A stretch of 64,000 nt of DNA from Leptospiraceae bacterium. Its GTDB lineage: Bacteria > Spirochaetota > Leptospiria > Leptospirales > Leptospiraceae. The notes under the pieces are model-generated. The model was not told the DNA's origin, made no database searches, and saw only the letters and a program-made list of their open reading frames with translations. Shown piece after piece: positions 52,871-62,211 of the stretch. Positions within the stretch are counted from its first letter, which is position 1. Each line of letters starts with the position of its first letter. Both the position numbers and the translations under genes were made by a program. The stretch covers positions 466,501-530,500 of the forward strand of contig JACKPC010000003.1 in assembly GCA_024233835.1 (NCBI GenBank). Reading direction: 5' to 3'.

Positions 52871-52897
52871 TTCTCTGTCCAGATGTAAGTTCTCAAT

Positions 52898-54349
52898 CTA
52901 TATACCCAATAAAAGGGTATCCTTTTCTTTTATAGTGGATTTCCCCAGAATGGAAAAATGATTGCTTTCGGGGGCTGAATTTGAATCCACTTTTGCGACC
53001 TGATACTCTTCTGTAGTTCCCAGAATATTATCGGCGATAATTCCTTTTAAGCTCTCATCTTTATGAAAAACTATTACATATCCCTCAGAACCTTTTTCTT
53101 TTTGAGGTGAAAAAATGGTTTCCGGAAGAGGAACCAGGCCTATTTCTTTCCCACGAATTTCGATAAGGGGAGGGTTTGCCTCAAGATGCAATATATCTGA
53201 ATGAATCTTTTGAACCAATTGTATTATTCCCGTATGAATAGCAAAGTGTTTTCCTTCCGTTTCAAATAGTAAAAGACTTTCCAATTCTTGATTTGTTTTT
53301 TCTTTCGATGTTGTCTGATAGATTTCCGGTTTTTTGATTTCTGAACCATATGTTTCAATGAACTCGGGATTAATTACAAAAACAATATTTCCACCCGGAG
53401 TCGTGGATGCCCCGGTAAAAAGACTCAGGCCCTCTAAGACTTTTCCGGGAGCTTTTACAACGAGATAGTCAATATCCAGGATTTTTTCCGGTATAAGGGC
53501 CAATTCTTTACCTGCATAATTTAGGAGGACCAGATTAATAGAAGTTTCATTTTGCAAGAGTTCATCAGTAGTATTTTGCGGATTTCCACTTAATATTTCT
53601 TCCAGGCTGAAGAGGGGATAGTCTTTTTGGTGGTGTAAGAACCTTGCATTTCCGGGAAAGGAGTTAATCCATTTTTCTTTTTTTCCCTGGTGAAAGAGAA
53701 GAATTTCAGTGGTATTCTTCAGGGGAATTGCATAAATATTTTTTCCGGATTGAAGAACAAGAGCTTCCGTTACGCTGAAATTGGAAGGAGAAATATTAAC
53801 TTTTTTTAATTTTTTTAGTATCTGGTTGGAAAGGCTACCCAGAAAGTTTAGGTTTCTCTGGAATTCATTTTCCTCAATTGTATTTTTGTATTTAAAAATT
53901 TCATTTTTAACCAGGGCCAATTCACAAACCAGATCGGCAATTTGTTGGAGTTGGGATTCTTCCGGATGAGGTGAGTTCTCGAATTCTGTTTCTTTTTCAA
54001 AATGACTGTGTCCCGTTTCCAGGCTTGTCTGGGCCTCTTCTCCCGTTTCTTCCAAAAGAGCCAGACTTTCTGAAACATGTTCTATATAGGAATTTAGCAG
54101 TTTGATACCTTCGGATAAATCTCCGGAACCGTTTTGAATCTCACGTGTTTTATTTTTTGCATTACCTGTGAGTTCTTCGAGGGATTTTAGGCCGTAAAGG
54201 CTACTGGTTCCCTGGATTATATGCAAAATTTTATAAACGGTAGCCATAGGTTGGACGGGTTCCTGCCCTGTTTCAAGAGCCTGAACATTTTTCCTGATCC
54301 GTTCCAGATCGCTCCGAGTTTGTTGAATGAAGTTTTTAAGTATTTCCAT
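52898..54349 (-). CDS. CheA-like protein with Hpt and CheW parts but no kinase core
   Basis: 483 residues. The N-terminus (1-105) looks like an Hpt helical bundle: KILHIIQGTSSLYGLKSLEEL, with His43 at the phosphoacceptor place, though the usual following Lys is Gln. A low-complexity Glu/Ser linker follows. Residues about 200-345 and 365-483 look like two CheW-like SH3-type domains (ALVLQSGKNIYAIPLKNTTEI; LLLFETEGKHFAIHTGIIQLV). The dimerisation and GHKL ATPase domains of CheA are absent. It could be a coupling or phosphate-storage component of a non-canonical array with ParA and the soluble MCP-like protein. Confidence 0.78.
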   Translation of the reverse strand: MEILKNFIQQTRSDLERIRKNVQALETGQEPVQPMATVYKILHIIQGTSSLYGLKSLEELTGNAKNKTREIQNGSGDLSEGIKLLNSYIEHVSESLALLEETGEEAQTSLETGHSHFEKETEFENSPHPEESQLQQIADLVCELALVKNEIFKYKNTIEENEFQRNLNFLGSLSNQILKKLKKVNISPSNFSVTEALVLQSGKNIYAIPLKNTTEILLFHQGKKEKWINSFPGNARFLHHQKDYPLFSLEEILSGNPQNTTDELLQNETSINLVLLNYAGKELALIPEKILDIDYLVVKAPGKVLEGLSLFTGASTTPGGNIVFVINPEFIETYGSEIKKPEIYQTTSKEKTNQELESLLLFETEGKHFAIHTGIIQLVQKIHSDILHLEANPPLIEIRGKEIGLVPLPETIFSPQKEKGSEGYVIVFHKDESLKGIIADNILGTTEEYQVAKVDSNSAPESNHFSILGKSTIKEKDTLLLGI

Positions 54350-54469
54350 ACAGTTTTTTAGGACTTGAAGTTTCCTTTATGGATTTATTAAGACACTTCC
54401 CTCTTTCCTTGAAAAGTTTATTTTAAGGATACTTGGCCTATAAAATTTTGCAAGAGGATTTAGGATTCT

Positions 54470-55075
54470 TTAAACTTTTCTTGAAAGGAATTGTACAACC
54501 GAGGCTTTTCCCCTGTGATGGGTTCCTTCCTGCAATTCTCTTTCTTTTTTTTCGAGGTGAAGAATTTCATAATCCAGAAAAGTCCTGTTTAATTCTTCAA
54601 CAGTAAGCATCAAAGCCGGATCAGGAGGACCTCCGCTGTTGTATCCTTTCTTTCTTTGATCAGGGTGAAACCACTCTGCCAGAAAGAAGCCTCCGGTTTT
54701 TAGGATAGATTTAACTTTATTATAAAAAAAGGTTCGTTCTTCTTTGGGTAGATGGAAAAACGTGCAAAGGATTACATCAAATTTTTTTTCAAAAGGATAT
54801 GTCAGGAAATCTGCCTCTATACCTGTAATCAAGAGGTTTTTTTCTTCGGCCAGTTTATTAAGTTTGGAAATCCCCTTTCCGGAAATATCGATAGCGGTTA
54901 CTTTCATGCCATAATCTGCGAGATAACAGGCATTACGACCCTCTCCACAGGCAATTTCCAGTAACTCAGCATTTTTTGGAAAAACTTTGAATTTTTCTTT
55001 TATATAATCATTTACCTCGGTTCCGTAAATGTAGGTTTCGGAATCATAGACTTTATCCCAAAATTCATGGCTCAT
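54470..55075 (-). CDS. Class I SAM-dependent methyltransferase (TehB-like)
   Basis: 201 residues, one methyltransferase domain: N-terminal FWDKVYDSETYIYGTEVNDYI, motif I LLEIACGEGRNACYLADYG, acidic VTAIDISGKGISKL and motif IV VILCTFFHLPKEER. It resembles TehB/thiopurine-type small-molecule methyltransferases that act on toxic anions or thiols; the substrate is unknown. It looks monocistronic, with 120 bp to the CheA-like gene and a strong terminator upstream that belongs to the preceding minus-strand gene. Confidence 0.87.
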   Translation of the reverse strand: MSHEFWDKVYDSETYIYGTEVNDYIKEKFKVFPKNAELLEIACGEGRNACYLADYGMKVTAIDISGKGISKLNKLAEEKNLLITGIEADFLTYPFEKKFDVILCTFFHLPKEERTFFYNKVKSILKTGGFFLAEWFHPDQRKKGYNSGGPPDPALMLTVEELNRTFLDYEILHLEKKERELQEGTHHRGKASVVQFLSRKV

Positions 55076-55098
55076 ACATCCATTTTATCGGTTTGTGC

Positions 55099-55132
55099 AA
55101 AAAAGCAAGCGAACTTTCGAAAGTTCACCTGC
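55099..55132 (-). terminator. Strong intrinsic terminator after outer-membrane gene
   Basis: A perfect 16-bp palindrome GAACTTTCGAAAGTTC (55111-55126) extended by imperfect GCAGGT/GCAAGC arms (55105-55132), followed on the minus strand by six U (55104-55099). It lies about 11 bp beyond the stop codon of the 55143-56405 gene and separates it from the methyltransferase gene. Confidence 0.87.
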
Positions 55133-55142
55133 TTTAGCTGAA

Positions 55143-56405
55143 TTAAAATTTGAGGCTATATCCGAAAGCAACTCTGTAGTAATGTTTAACTACTTTTTGC
55201 TGCTGGTATTTTTCGGTAAGGGCAATTTTTAACCTTTCCTTTTCTGCGTCACCATTTAGACCGGAATTTGCAACGATGTTATCAATTTCCTTAAGTGCAA
55301 CTCGGTTATTGATTCCGTGAACTTTGGAAGGATCGGTAGTTAAGCCGTCATTTTTATTAACGTCTTTGTATACGCCTAAATCAGAACCGTTATCATAAAG
55401 TCTAACATCAGGTCTGTACATATCTGTAAAAGATAGGAAGAAGTTTTTAAATTCAAATTTAACACCGGGTGAAATATCAGAAACACCGTGTCTTCTATCA
55501 CTGCTATTATTCTTTAATTGATAACCTGAAGATACAGAAGGAGTAATTTTAAAATCAGACTCATTAAAAAAGGTATGACTGATGTCAAACCTGTGATTAC
55601 TGGTAGAGTTATTCCCTCCACCGGCTTCTGATGTGAAACGATAATAAGCTGTATAAGAAGGATTTAGAAACTCTAATACTCTGGGTTTCCATCCAACAAC
55701 TAATTCTCCGAGAGTAATAGGTGTTATATTATTATTATTGGCAAAATAAAAACCTGTAGTGACATTTCCAATTTTCGTATTCCAATTATAGAGAATTAAT
55801 GTATCAAAGATATCTTTTAATCCATTATTCTCTTTTCTTTGTCTGGCTATACTCGCATTCGACCAGTTTAAATTTCCTTCATATTTTCCATTGATGATGG
55901 ATTTGACCATATCATCGGTGTAATCAGTCTTATCTCCGGCCGCTACCTGATAATAATAGTCATTATCTCTGCGTGAGCGGTGAGCGGTTGGCATGTACAT
56001 GTTCATGCTGATCTTTAGGTTTTCTATAGGTGTCGTAAAGGAAAGACCGGAAACGAGGTTCCAGGCATCATAGAAACTTTTATAAGGCTGGTTATTTCTC
56101 TGGCTTAATCGTTCACCGTATACACTGTATCCCCGAAAAGGAACATCATTCCACATAAATTGTACAAATGTGAAAGAATAGTCTTTGCTGGAAGGAGCTA
56201 ATTTTTCATTATTTAAACTCTCAATGTTTGATTTGTTAATGCTAATTATGTAACCTTCCTGGCTTCTGGCAATTACATAATCATCACTATTTTTTTCTAT
56301 TGAAACACCTTCTATCTTTTTTCCTGATTTTAAAACAATTGTATCAGAAAATAAGGGAGTGAAACCTAATGTAAGAAAAAATGTAAGGAGAATTTTTGTT
56401 TTCAT
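55143..56405 (-). CDS. Probable outer-membrane beta-barrel protein
   Basis: About 420 residues from the ATG at 56405 (AGGA 5 nt before it; an ATG at 56426 would add seven residues). A signal peptide (MKTKILLTFFLTLGFTPLFS) is followed by a short SH3-like segment (DTIVLKSGKKIEGVSIEKN) and then many alternating aromatic/polar strands (KISMNMYMPTA, VTTGFYFANN, YTAYYRFTSEA), ending VAFGYSLKF with terminal Phe, the typical outer-membrane insertion signal. A porin or specialised channel is likely; the ligand is unknown. It has its own terminator and is divergent from the solute-binding lipoprotein gene. Confidence 0.8.
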   Translation of the reverse strand: MKTKILLTFFLTLGFTPLFSDTIVLKSGKKIEGVSIEKNSDDYVIARSQEGYIISINKSNIESLNNEKLAPSSKDYSFTFVQFMWNDVPFRGYSVYGERLSQRNNQPYKSFYDAWNLVSGLSFTTPIENLKISMNMYMPTAHRSRRDNDYYYQVAAGDKTDYTDDMVKSIINGKYEGNLNWSNASIARQRKENNGLKDIFDTLILYNWNTKIGNVTTGFYFANNNNITPITLGELVVGWKPRVLEFLNPSYTAYYRFTSEAGGGNNSTSNHRFDISHTFFNESDFKITPSVSSGYQLKNNSSDRRHGVSDISPGVKFEFKNFFLSFTDMYRPDVRLYDNGSDLGVYKDVNKNDGLTTDPSKVHGINNRVALKEIDNIVANSGLNGDAEKERLKIALTEKYQQQKVVKHYYRVAFGYSLKF

Positions 56406-56499
56406 AAATCCTATATCTTTGTTCATAAATTTGCTGAGAAAAAAGTATATTAGAAAAGTAAACTATTCTATTTATTTCTCGATCTATTGCTATTTAATT

Positions 56500-56533
56500 A
56501 AATCAAAAAAAGGAAAAGGATTTTTTTTGATTT
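56500..56533. repeat. 12-bp inverted repeat in divergent intergenic region
   Basis: AAATCAAAAAAA (56500-56511) and TTTTTTTGATTT (56522-56533) form a perfect inverted repeat around a 10-bp loop in the 204-bp gap between the divergent barrel and solute-binding genes. It could be a regulator site or an AT-rich hairpin. Homopolymer runs of A and T could also vary in length. The rest of the gap shows no gene. Confidence 0.4.
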
Positions 56534-56609
56534 CTCGAAAAAAATGTATTTACCCCCCAAGACTTAAATGAGAGATAAAGAACTGACTTAATAATAGATA
56601 GAGGGTTTC

Positions 56610-58346
56610 ATGTATCAGAAATGGTATACTTTACTGGTGGTTTTTTTGGGATTTATAGGTATAACTTTATTTTCTGCCTGTAATCGAAAAGTAGATGAAA
56701 AGGTAAACTTTCAGCCAAAGGATAAATTTGATGAAGAAATCCTGAAATGGTCTGAGATTTTTTCACCTTCCAGCTTATCAAGGCAACAAAAAATTGAGGA
56801 ATTACTCTGGTTTAAAAATGCCAGTGCGGAGTTTCGTGGAGAAAGTATTAAAACTACCGCAGAAAATATTGAAACTCATTATTGGGAAAGCCGGGTTCTG
56901 GCCAGGGCTTTTGAGGATATAACAGGGATTCATGTGGAGCATGAAATCATTGGTGAGGGGGATGTGGTTACCCGTATCATGGATCAGATTGAAAACAATA
57001 AGATTCTTTATGATGCCTATGTAAACGACGCAGATATGGTTGGAACTCACTTAAGAACCAAAGGTGTGGTAATCTTAAGTGATTATATGAAAGAAGAGGG
57101 GAAAAAATACACAAATCCAAATTTAGATTTAGATGATTTTTTAAACCTCGAATTCGGTCAGGATTACGATGGAAACCAGTTGCAACTTCCCGACCAGCAG
57201 TTTGCTAACCTTTATTGGTTTCGCTATGACTGGTTTTCCCGCAAAGACATTCAAGATAAATTTCGTGAAAAATATAAATATGAACTGGGAGTTCCTCTTA
57301 ACTGGGCTGCCTATGAGGATATAGCCGAATTTTTTACAAATACAGAAATTGATGGAAAGAAAGTTTACGGGCACCTTGACTACGGAAAACCTTCTGCTTC
57401 ATTGGGCTGGCGTTTTACGGATGCCTGGCTTTCCATTGCCGGTGTGGGGGATAAGGGTTTGCCGAATGGTCTACCTGTAGACGAGTGGGGAATTCGTGTG
57501 GAGAATAAAATCCCGGTAGGTTCCTCTGTGGAAAGAGGAGGGGCCATCAATGCTCCTGCGGCAGTTTATGCTCTCACCAAATATATCGAGTGGGTAAAAA
57601 AGTATGCGCCTCCCGAAGCTTTAAACTGGGAGTGGGTAGATGCCGGTCCAAAAGCTTCGGAAGGAAATATCGCACAAAGAGTTTTTCAGTATATTACCTG
57701 GTTATCGGATTCCAGGTTTCATAGTGCGGACAGCCCCGTTTGTGATAAATACGGTAAACCCAAGTGGAGAGTGGCTCCTACGCCGAGGGGAAGATACTGG
57801 GATGATGGTATGAAAGTGGGATACCAGGATGCAGGAAGTTGGACAATTCCGAAAAACATTACCGGAAAGAGAAGGGCTATGGCCTGGCTCTGGGCTCAGT
57901 TTACCGTTTCTAAAACAGTAGATTTAAAAAAGTTTTTGGTAGGTGGAACTCCTATTCGTAAATCTACTATCTTTCATGATTACCTGACGGAGAGAAAAGA
58001 CGAATATGGTGGCTTAATTGAATTTTATCGTTCTTCTGAAAGAAAGAAATGGACGGATAGCGGTCCTAACGTTCCCTACTACTCCGGCCTTTCTGCCCTC
58101 TGGTGGAAGAATATTGCAAAAGCCATCACCGGCGAAGTAACACCTCAGCAGGCTCTGGATAAATTGGCGGAAGAACAGGATGCCTTAATGGGTTCTCTGA
58201 AGATGCAGGCGTATTCACCTATATTAAACCCCAAAAAGGGACGTGAATACTGGTTGGCGCAACCGGGCTCACCCAAACCGGAACGACCGAGGGAAACTCC
58301 TAAAACAGTTAAATACGAAGAACTTATAAAAGGTTGGACCAAATAA
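56610..58346 (+). CDS. ABC-type solute-binding lipoprotein
   Basis: 578 residues, longer than the usual 400-450. Signal peptide with lipobox LFSACNRK, so a lipoprotein. It is a family 1 extracellular solute-binding protein (sugar/glycerol-phosphate type): ARAFEDITGIHVEHEIIGEGDVVTRI, YDAYVNDADMVGTHLRTKGVV, GYQDAGSWTIPKNITGKRRAMAWLWAQF and RKSTIFHDYL. No permease or ATPase gene is next to it. It overlaps the Cache-HAMP-phosphatase gene by 13 bp, so it may deliver ligand to that sensor rather than, or as well as, to a transporter. Confidence 0.87.
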   Translation: MYQKWYTLLVVFLGFIGITLFSACNRKVDEKVNFQPKDKFDEEILKWSEIFSPSSLSRQQKIEELLWFKNASAEFRGESIKTTAENIETHYWESRVLARAFEDITGIHVEHEIIGEGDVVTRIMDQIENNKILYDAYVNDADMVGTHLRTKGVVILSDYMKEEGKKYTNPNLDLDDFLNLEFGQDYDGNQLQLPDQQFANLYWFRYDWFSRKDIQDKFREKYKYELGVPLNWAAYEDIAEFFTNTEIDGKKVYGHLDYGKPSASLGWRFTDAWLSIAGVGDKGLPNGLPVDEWGIRVENKIPVGSSVERGGAINAPAAVYALTKYIEWVKKYAPPEALNWEWVDAGPKASEGNIAQRVFQYITWLSDSRFHSADSPVCDKYGKPKWRVAPTPRGRYWDDGMKVGYQDAGSWTIPKNITGKRRAMAWLWAQFTVSKTVDLKKFLVGGTPIRKSTIFHDYLTERKDEYGGLIEFYRSSERKKWTDSGPNVPYYSGLSALWWKNIAKAITGEVTPQQALDKLAEEQDALMGSLKMQAYSPILNPKKGREYWLAQPGSPKPERPRETPKTVKYEELIKGWTK

Positions 58347-60652
58347 TGAGTGAGAAGGGAAATTTATATAAAAATAAGGGATTCTGGCATAAGGTGAGTC
58401 GGCTTTCGATTCGAAAGAAGATGAATTTTGTAGGTCTCTTAGTGGTGGGAATTTTTGCGCTTATTCTCTTTTTAAGAGTCCTCCCTCTATTAGAAAAAGG
58501 TAAATTAGAAGAGCGAAGAGGAAAACTGAGGGCGGTTGTGAACTCGGTTACTTCTTTGATGGATTATTATGAAAGAAGTATAAGAAGTAGGGCCTGGGAG
58601 AATGATCCTTCTATGCCTAAAACCATTGAAGAAGCTAAGAAGCTGGTAATAAAAAATATTCGGCAGATGCGCTATGATAAGACGGAATACTTTTTCATCA
58701 TGGATGGAAAAGGAAATATGGTTATGCATCCGCTTAAGCCGGAATTAGAAGGTAAAAACCTGATGGATAAAAAAGATCCGGATGGTAACCTGATATTTCG
58801 AGAGATGGTGCTGAATTCTCAAAGAGACTCAGAAGCATTCGTGAGCTATGTCTGGCAGTCAAAATATAGTCCGATTATCTTTGAACCCCAGACTACCTAT
58901 GCAAGGTATTTCTGGGCCTGGGACTGGGTAGTTTGTTCGGGAGTTTACACACAGGACATTTTGGATTCTATGAAAGAGATCAACTACCTATCGGCGGGCT
59001 ATATTGTGGCTACCTCGGCTTTGACAGTAGTTTTACTTTTTGGATTCGTATACTTTAATCTTACCAAACCTCTAACCCGACTTTTAATGGCCATCGAGGA
59101 AATCAGTAAGAACAACCTGGATTATAAGGTTCAACCTTTCTTTGATGATGAACTCGGACACATTTCTGAACAGTTTAATGAAATGGTTCAGCACAGGAAA
59201 CGATCTCAGGAAGAATTAACCCAGTTAAACGCTTCCCTTGAGGACAAGGTCATTCAGAGGACTTCCGAATTGAGTGATTCCTTAAAACAGGTAAACGCAT
59301 TAAAGGTTCAACAGGACGGAGACTACTTTTTAACTGCCCTTTTAGTGAAACCATTACAGTCGGAACAGAACGAGTCAAAGCGGATTGTAACAAAATCTCA
59401 TATAGAACAATACAAACAATTTGTTTTTAGAAAATGGAAAAACGAAATCGGTGGAGATATTTGCATCACAGATAATATTGTATTGAATGGAAGAGATTAC
59501 GTTTTCTTTGTAAATGCGGATGCTATGGGAAAATCTATTCAGGGAGCCGGAGGAGTCTTATTATTTGGTGCTTCGGTAAAAGCCCATCTTATACAGACAA
59601 AGGCGGGTAAGACTTTTACTGCTTTGCCGGAACTCTGGTTAAAAAACCTTTACCTGGATTTGAACCAGCTTTTCAAAACCTTTGATGGTTCTATGCTAAT
59701 TTCTGCTGCAATAGGTTTGATTGATGAGCTTACCGGTGTGATGTACTATCTGAATGCAGAGCACCCCTGGCCTGTATTGTATAGAGATGGAGTGGCTTCC
59801 TTTTTGGAAGATAACCTGTCTTTAAGGAAAGTAGGAACGCCCGGAGAGCATAAAATTGATCTTGGAATTCAAACATTTAAACTGGGGAAAGGAGATAGGG
59901 TCATATTAGGTTCAGACGGTCGCGATGATATTATGATTAAAGATGCATCGGGAAAGGAAGAGATGAACTATGATGAAACCCTTTTCTTAAAAACAGTAGA
60001 AAAGTCAGGTGGAGATTTACAGAACATTATTGAGAATATAAGAAATACCGGAAGGATAAAGGATGACCTTTCCCTACTGGTTATTGATTACAATGCCAGT
60101 GATTTTAAGCTTCACAACGAAATGAAAAGTGATGAATCATCTGAATACTATAAAGCCCTGGAAAAGTATAATGAGAAAAAATATGATGAATCTCTCAGTA
60201 TATTGAGGAAAACTTTTAATGGAAAGCCTTTCTATTCTGAAGTATATAATCTCTTCTTGAATATTTATACGGCACAAAAAGATTATTTAAGAAAATCTAA
60301 TATTCTTATGAATTATTTCTCCCTGGCACCGAATGATTCTTCTGTGATAACGGATATTGTCATATCCTTGAAGAGTTGCGGTCAATATGATTTAGCAGCA
60401 GATTATGGTGAAGCTTTGAGGCTGAGAAATCCTTATGATATTAATACTTTGATATTACTCTCGGAAATCTACAGAACAAAGGGCTTACACTATGTAGCTT
60501 TACGAAGACTTGAGGATGCGCTAAAAATAAGTCCGGAAAATCCGGATGTTGTATCGCATATAAGTGCTATCCAGAATGAAATTGAAAAGAATCTCAGCAA
60601 AAAAGATAAGGAAATTGAAACTCAGGAAGTCAATATCAGTTTCGAATATTAG
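58334..60652 (+). CDS. Cache-HAMP sensor with SpoIIE-type phosphatase and TPR
   Basis: 772 residues. A cytoplasmic leader and first membrane helix (about 30-55) lead to a periplasmic single Cache domain (IKNIRQMRYDKTEYFFIMD, WAWDWVVCSGVYTQDI), a second helix (about 220-245), HAMP (LTRLLMAIEEISKNNLDYKV), coiled coil, and a PP2C domain (about 330-590; GGDICITDN, VNADAMGKSIQGAGG, LGSDGRDDIM). TPR-like repeats close it (about 600-750). Ligand binding outside would control dephosphorylation inside. It overlaps the solute-binding lipoprotein gene by 13 bp. The FVNADAMGKSIQGAGG variant is common in Leptospira-type phosphatases. Confidence 0.92.
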   Translation: MDQIMSEKGNLYKNKGFWHKVSRLSIRKKMNFVGLLVVGIFALILFLRVLPLLEKGKLEERRGKLRAVVNSVTSLMDYYERSIRSRAWENDPSMPKTIEEAKKLVIKNIRQMRYDKTEYFFIMDGKGNMVMHPLKPELEGKNLMDKKDPDGNLIFREMVLNSQRDSEAFVSYVWQSKYSPIIFEPQTTYARYFWAWDWVVCSGVYTQDILDSMKEINYLSAGYIVATSALTVVLLFGFVYFNLTKPLTRLLMAIEEISKNNLDYKVQPFFDDELGHISEQFNEMVQHRKRSQEELTQLNASLEDKVIQRTSELSDSLKQVNALKVQQDGDYFLTALLVKPLQSEQNESKRIVTKSHIEQYKQFVFRKWKNEIGGDICITDNIVLNGRDYVFFVNADAMGKSIQGAGGVLLFGASVKAHLIQTKAGKTFTALPELWLKNLYLDLNQLFKTFDGSMLISAAIGLIDELTGVMYYLNAEHPWPVLYRDGVASFLEDNLSLRKVGTPGEHKIDLGIQTFKLGKGDRVILGSDGRDDIMIKDASGKEEMNYDETLFLKTVEKSGGDLQNIIENIRNTGRIKDDLSLLVIDYNASDFKLHNEMKSDESSEYYKALEKYNEKKYDESLSILRKTFNGKPFYSEVYNLFLNIYTAQKDYLRKSNILMNYFSLAPNDSSVITDIVISLKSCGQYDLAADYGEALRLRNPYDINTLILLSEIYRTKGLHYVALRRLEDALKISPENPDVVSHISAIQNEIEKNLSKKDKEIETQEVNISFEY

Positions 60653-60682
60653 ATATACTGAATTCTTTAGGAAATTACCTGG

Positions 60683-60708
60683 AAGGGGAACTTTGTTTCC
60701 CCTTTTTT
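60683..60708 (+). terminator. Intrinsic terminator after Cache-phosphatase gene
   Basis: AAGGGGAA (60683-60690) pairs perfectly with TTCCCCTT (60697-60704) across a 6-nt loop, followed by a T-run to 60708. It lies 30 bp past the plus-strand stop and touches the stop of the convergent cyclase gene. Confidence 0.85.
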
Positions 60709-62056
60709 ATCCAATTTTTTTATAATTATCCCAGAAAATTGCATTCGGTATAATGCCTTCTTTATCTTCGGAGAATTCAGGTTTTAAGCGGTTTAAGAAA
60801 TACATACTGAGTTCTCCCTTGTTTTTGGCATACACCTTTCCGCGAAACTCGATTTCAAAAAAGTCCTTTACCAGTAAATACGTGGATTCTGAAATATTGA
60901 TTTTATCCGGTAAGCCGGAAGATTCCATGCGGGAAGCAATATTTACTGTATCCCCCCAGATGTCATAAATGAATTTTTTCTTTCCCACCACGCCAGCCAT
61001 GATCGGTCCCGAATTGATTCCTATTCTGATTTTCCATTCGAGGTGATTTTCATTTTCCTGGTTTTTGCTGTTGATATAATGACGGATCTTTAAAGCAGCT
61101 AAAGAACAATCAATTGGATTTTGTGTATTTCTTAAAGGAATGCCGCCTGCATACATATAACTGTCACCGATAGTTTTTAGCTTTTCCAGTTTGAGTTCTC
61201 CGATAATCCTATCAAACTCAGTAAAGAAATTATCCAACTCTTTTACCAGCTCGTCCGGTTTTAACTTCTCAGCAATTTTAGTAAAATCCACGAAATCAGT
61301 GAATACAATAGTGGTCAGGTTGTAATGTATGGGTTTTACATAACCATTTTCCTTTAATTCCTGGGCAATCGCACCGGGAAGGATATTTAAAAGCAGGTTA
61401 TCAATTTTCTCTTTATCTTTTTTCGTCTCCTCTTTCTGAATCTCAATTTGTTTGGACTTTTTCCAGCTTCTGTACCGGGTTCTATTTAAAATTTGTAAAA
61501 AAACTCCAAGGACTAAGACAGTAATCGTCAGATCTTGTAGGCTATACTTATAATTTAATGGGAGTTTTTGGAAGTCAACACCCGTGGAAAGAAAAGAAAT
61601 AAGAAAAGAGATAATCGATAGGGCAAGGATTCCCAGAGAAGCTGAAATGGGAATAGGAGTCATTAGAAGTAGCATCAGGCAAAATAAATAGCCCCCAATA
61701 TAATTAGGAGAAGCTCCGGATAATCCTGTAATAATTCCTACAGCGAGTTCAAGATATATACCCAGAAATATGAGGGTAAACATGGCTTTATTTTTAAAAA
61801 CACTGAAATGAAGAAAGATGGCAAAAAAACCGCAAAGGCTGAGTCCGTAGCGTAAGTAGATTATCCAGACCTGATTCGGAACGAGTTGAGAATCTACCGG
61901 AATGTAGGGGAGCCAGGCAAAAAGATAGATTAAACCGGCAGGAAGAATGATCTTATTGGATTGGAAGTGTAGTTCCTCAAGAAAAGTATCGGGGTATCCA
62001 TCCCGGCTTTTAAAAAATAAGAGGGAACTTATGGTTTCTCGAATCCTGTGTAGCAT
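60707..62056 (-). CDS. Membrane class III adenylate/guanylate cyclase
   Basis: 449 residues: six membrane helices (about 35-190), a coiled coil (about 195-230) and a class III nucleotidyl cyclase domain (about 240-430). Metal Asp254 lies in VFTDFVDFTK; the second is in LKTIGDSYMYAGG, and the transition-state residues lie in the IWGDTVNIASRMESSG motif. It makes cAMP or cGMP; the lysine in EKLKTIGDS suggests ATP as substrate, though not decisively. Leptospira genomes carry many such cyclases. It is convergent with the Cache-phosphatase gene and divergent from the OmpA-domain gene. Confidence 0.93.
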   Translation of the reverse strand: MLHRIRETISSLLFFKSRDGYPDTFLEELHFQSNKIILPAGLIYLFAWLPYIPVDSQLVPNQVWIIYLRYGLSLCGFFAIFLHFSVFKNKAMFTLIFLGIYLELAVGIITGLSGASPNYIGGYLFCLMLLLMTPIPISASLGILALSIISFLISFLSTGVDFQKLPLNYKYSLQDLTITVLVLGVFLQILNRTRYRSWKKSKQIEIQKEETKKDKEKIDNLLLNILPGAIAQELKENGYVKPIHYNLTTIVFTDFVDFTKIAEKLKPDELVKELDNFFTEFDRIIGELKLEKLKTIGDSYMYAGGIPLRNTQNPIDCSLAALKIRHYINSKNQENENHLEWKIRIGINSGPIMAGVVGKKKFIYDIWGDTVNIASRMESSGLPDKINISESTYLLVKDFFEIEFRGKVYAKNKGELSMYFLNRLKPEFSEDKEGIIPNAIFWDNYKKIG

Positions 62057-62211
62057 CGAGAGAAATGTATAGGGGAGAAATAAATTTACAACTGTTTTTT
62101 TTATGGATATATACAGGAAAGTTATTTCTGTTAGGGAAACAGTGAGAGTTCGTTTGTTCCCTAAAAAATTTCTTCTTTTCAGAATTCTGTCTCATTAGAT
62201 AATAGTGCATT

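Noticed and set aside
56500..56533. Terminator between the divergent barrel and solute-binding genes
   Set aside because: Both genes read away from this gap, so no transcript should end here; kept only as an inverted repeat of unknown role.
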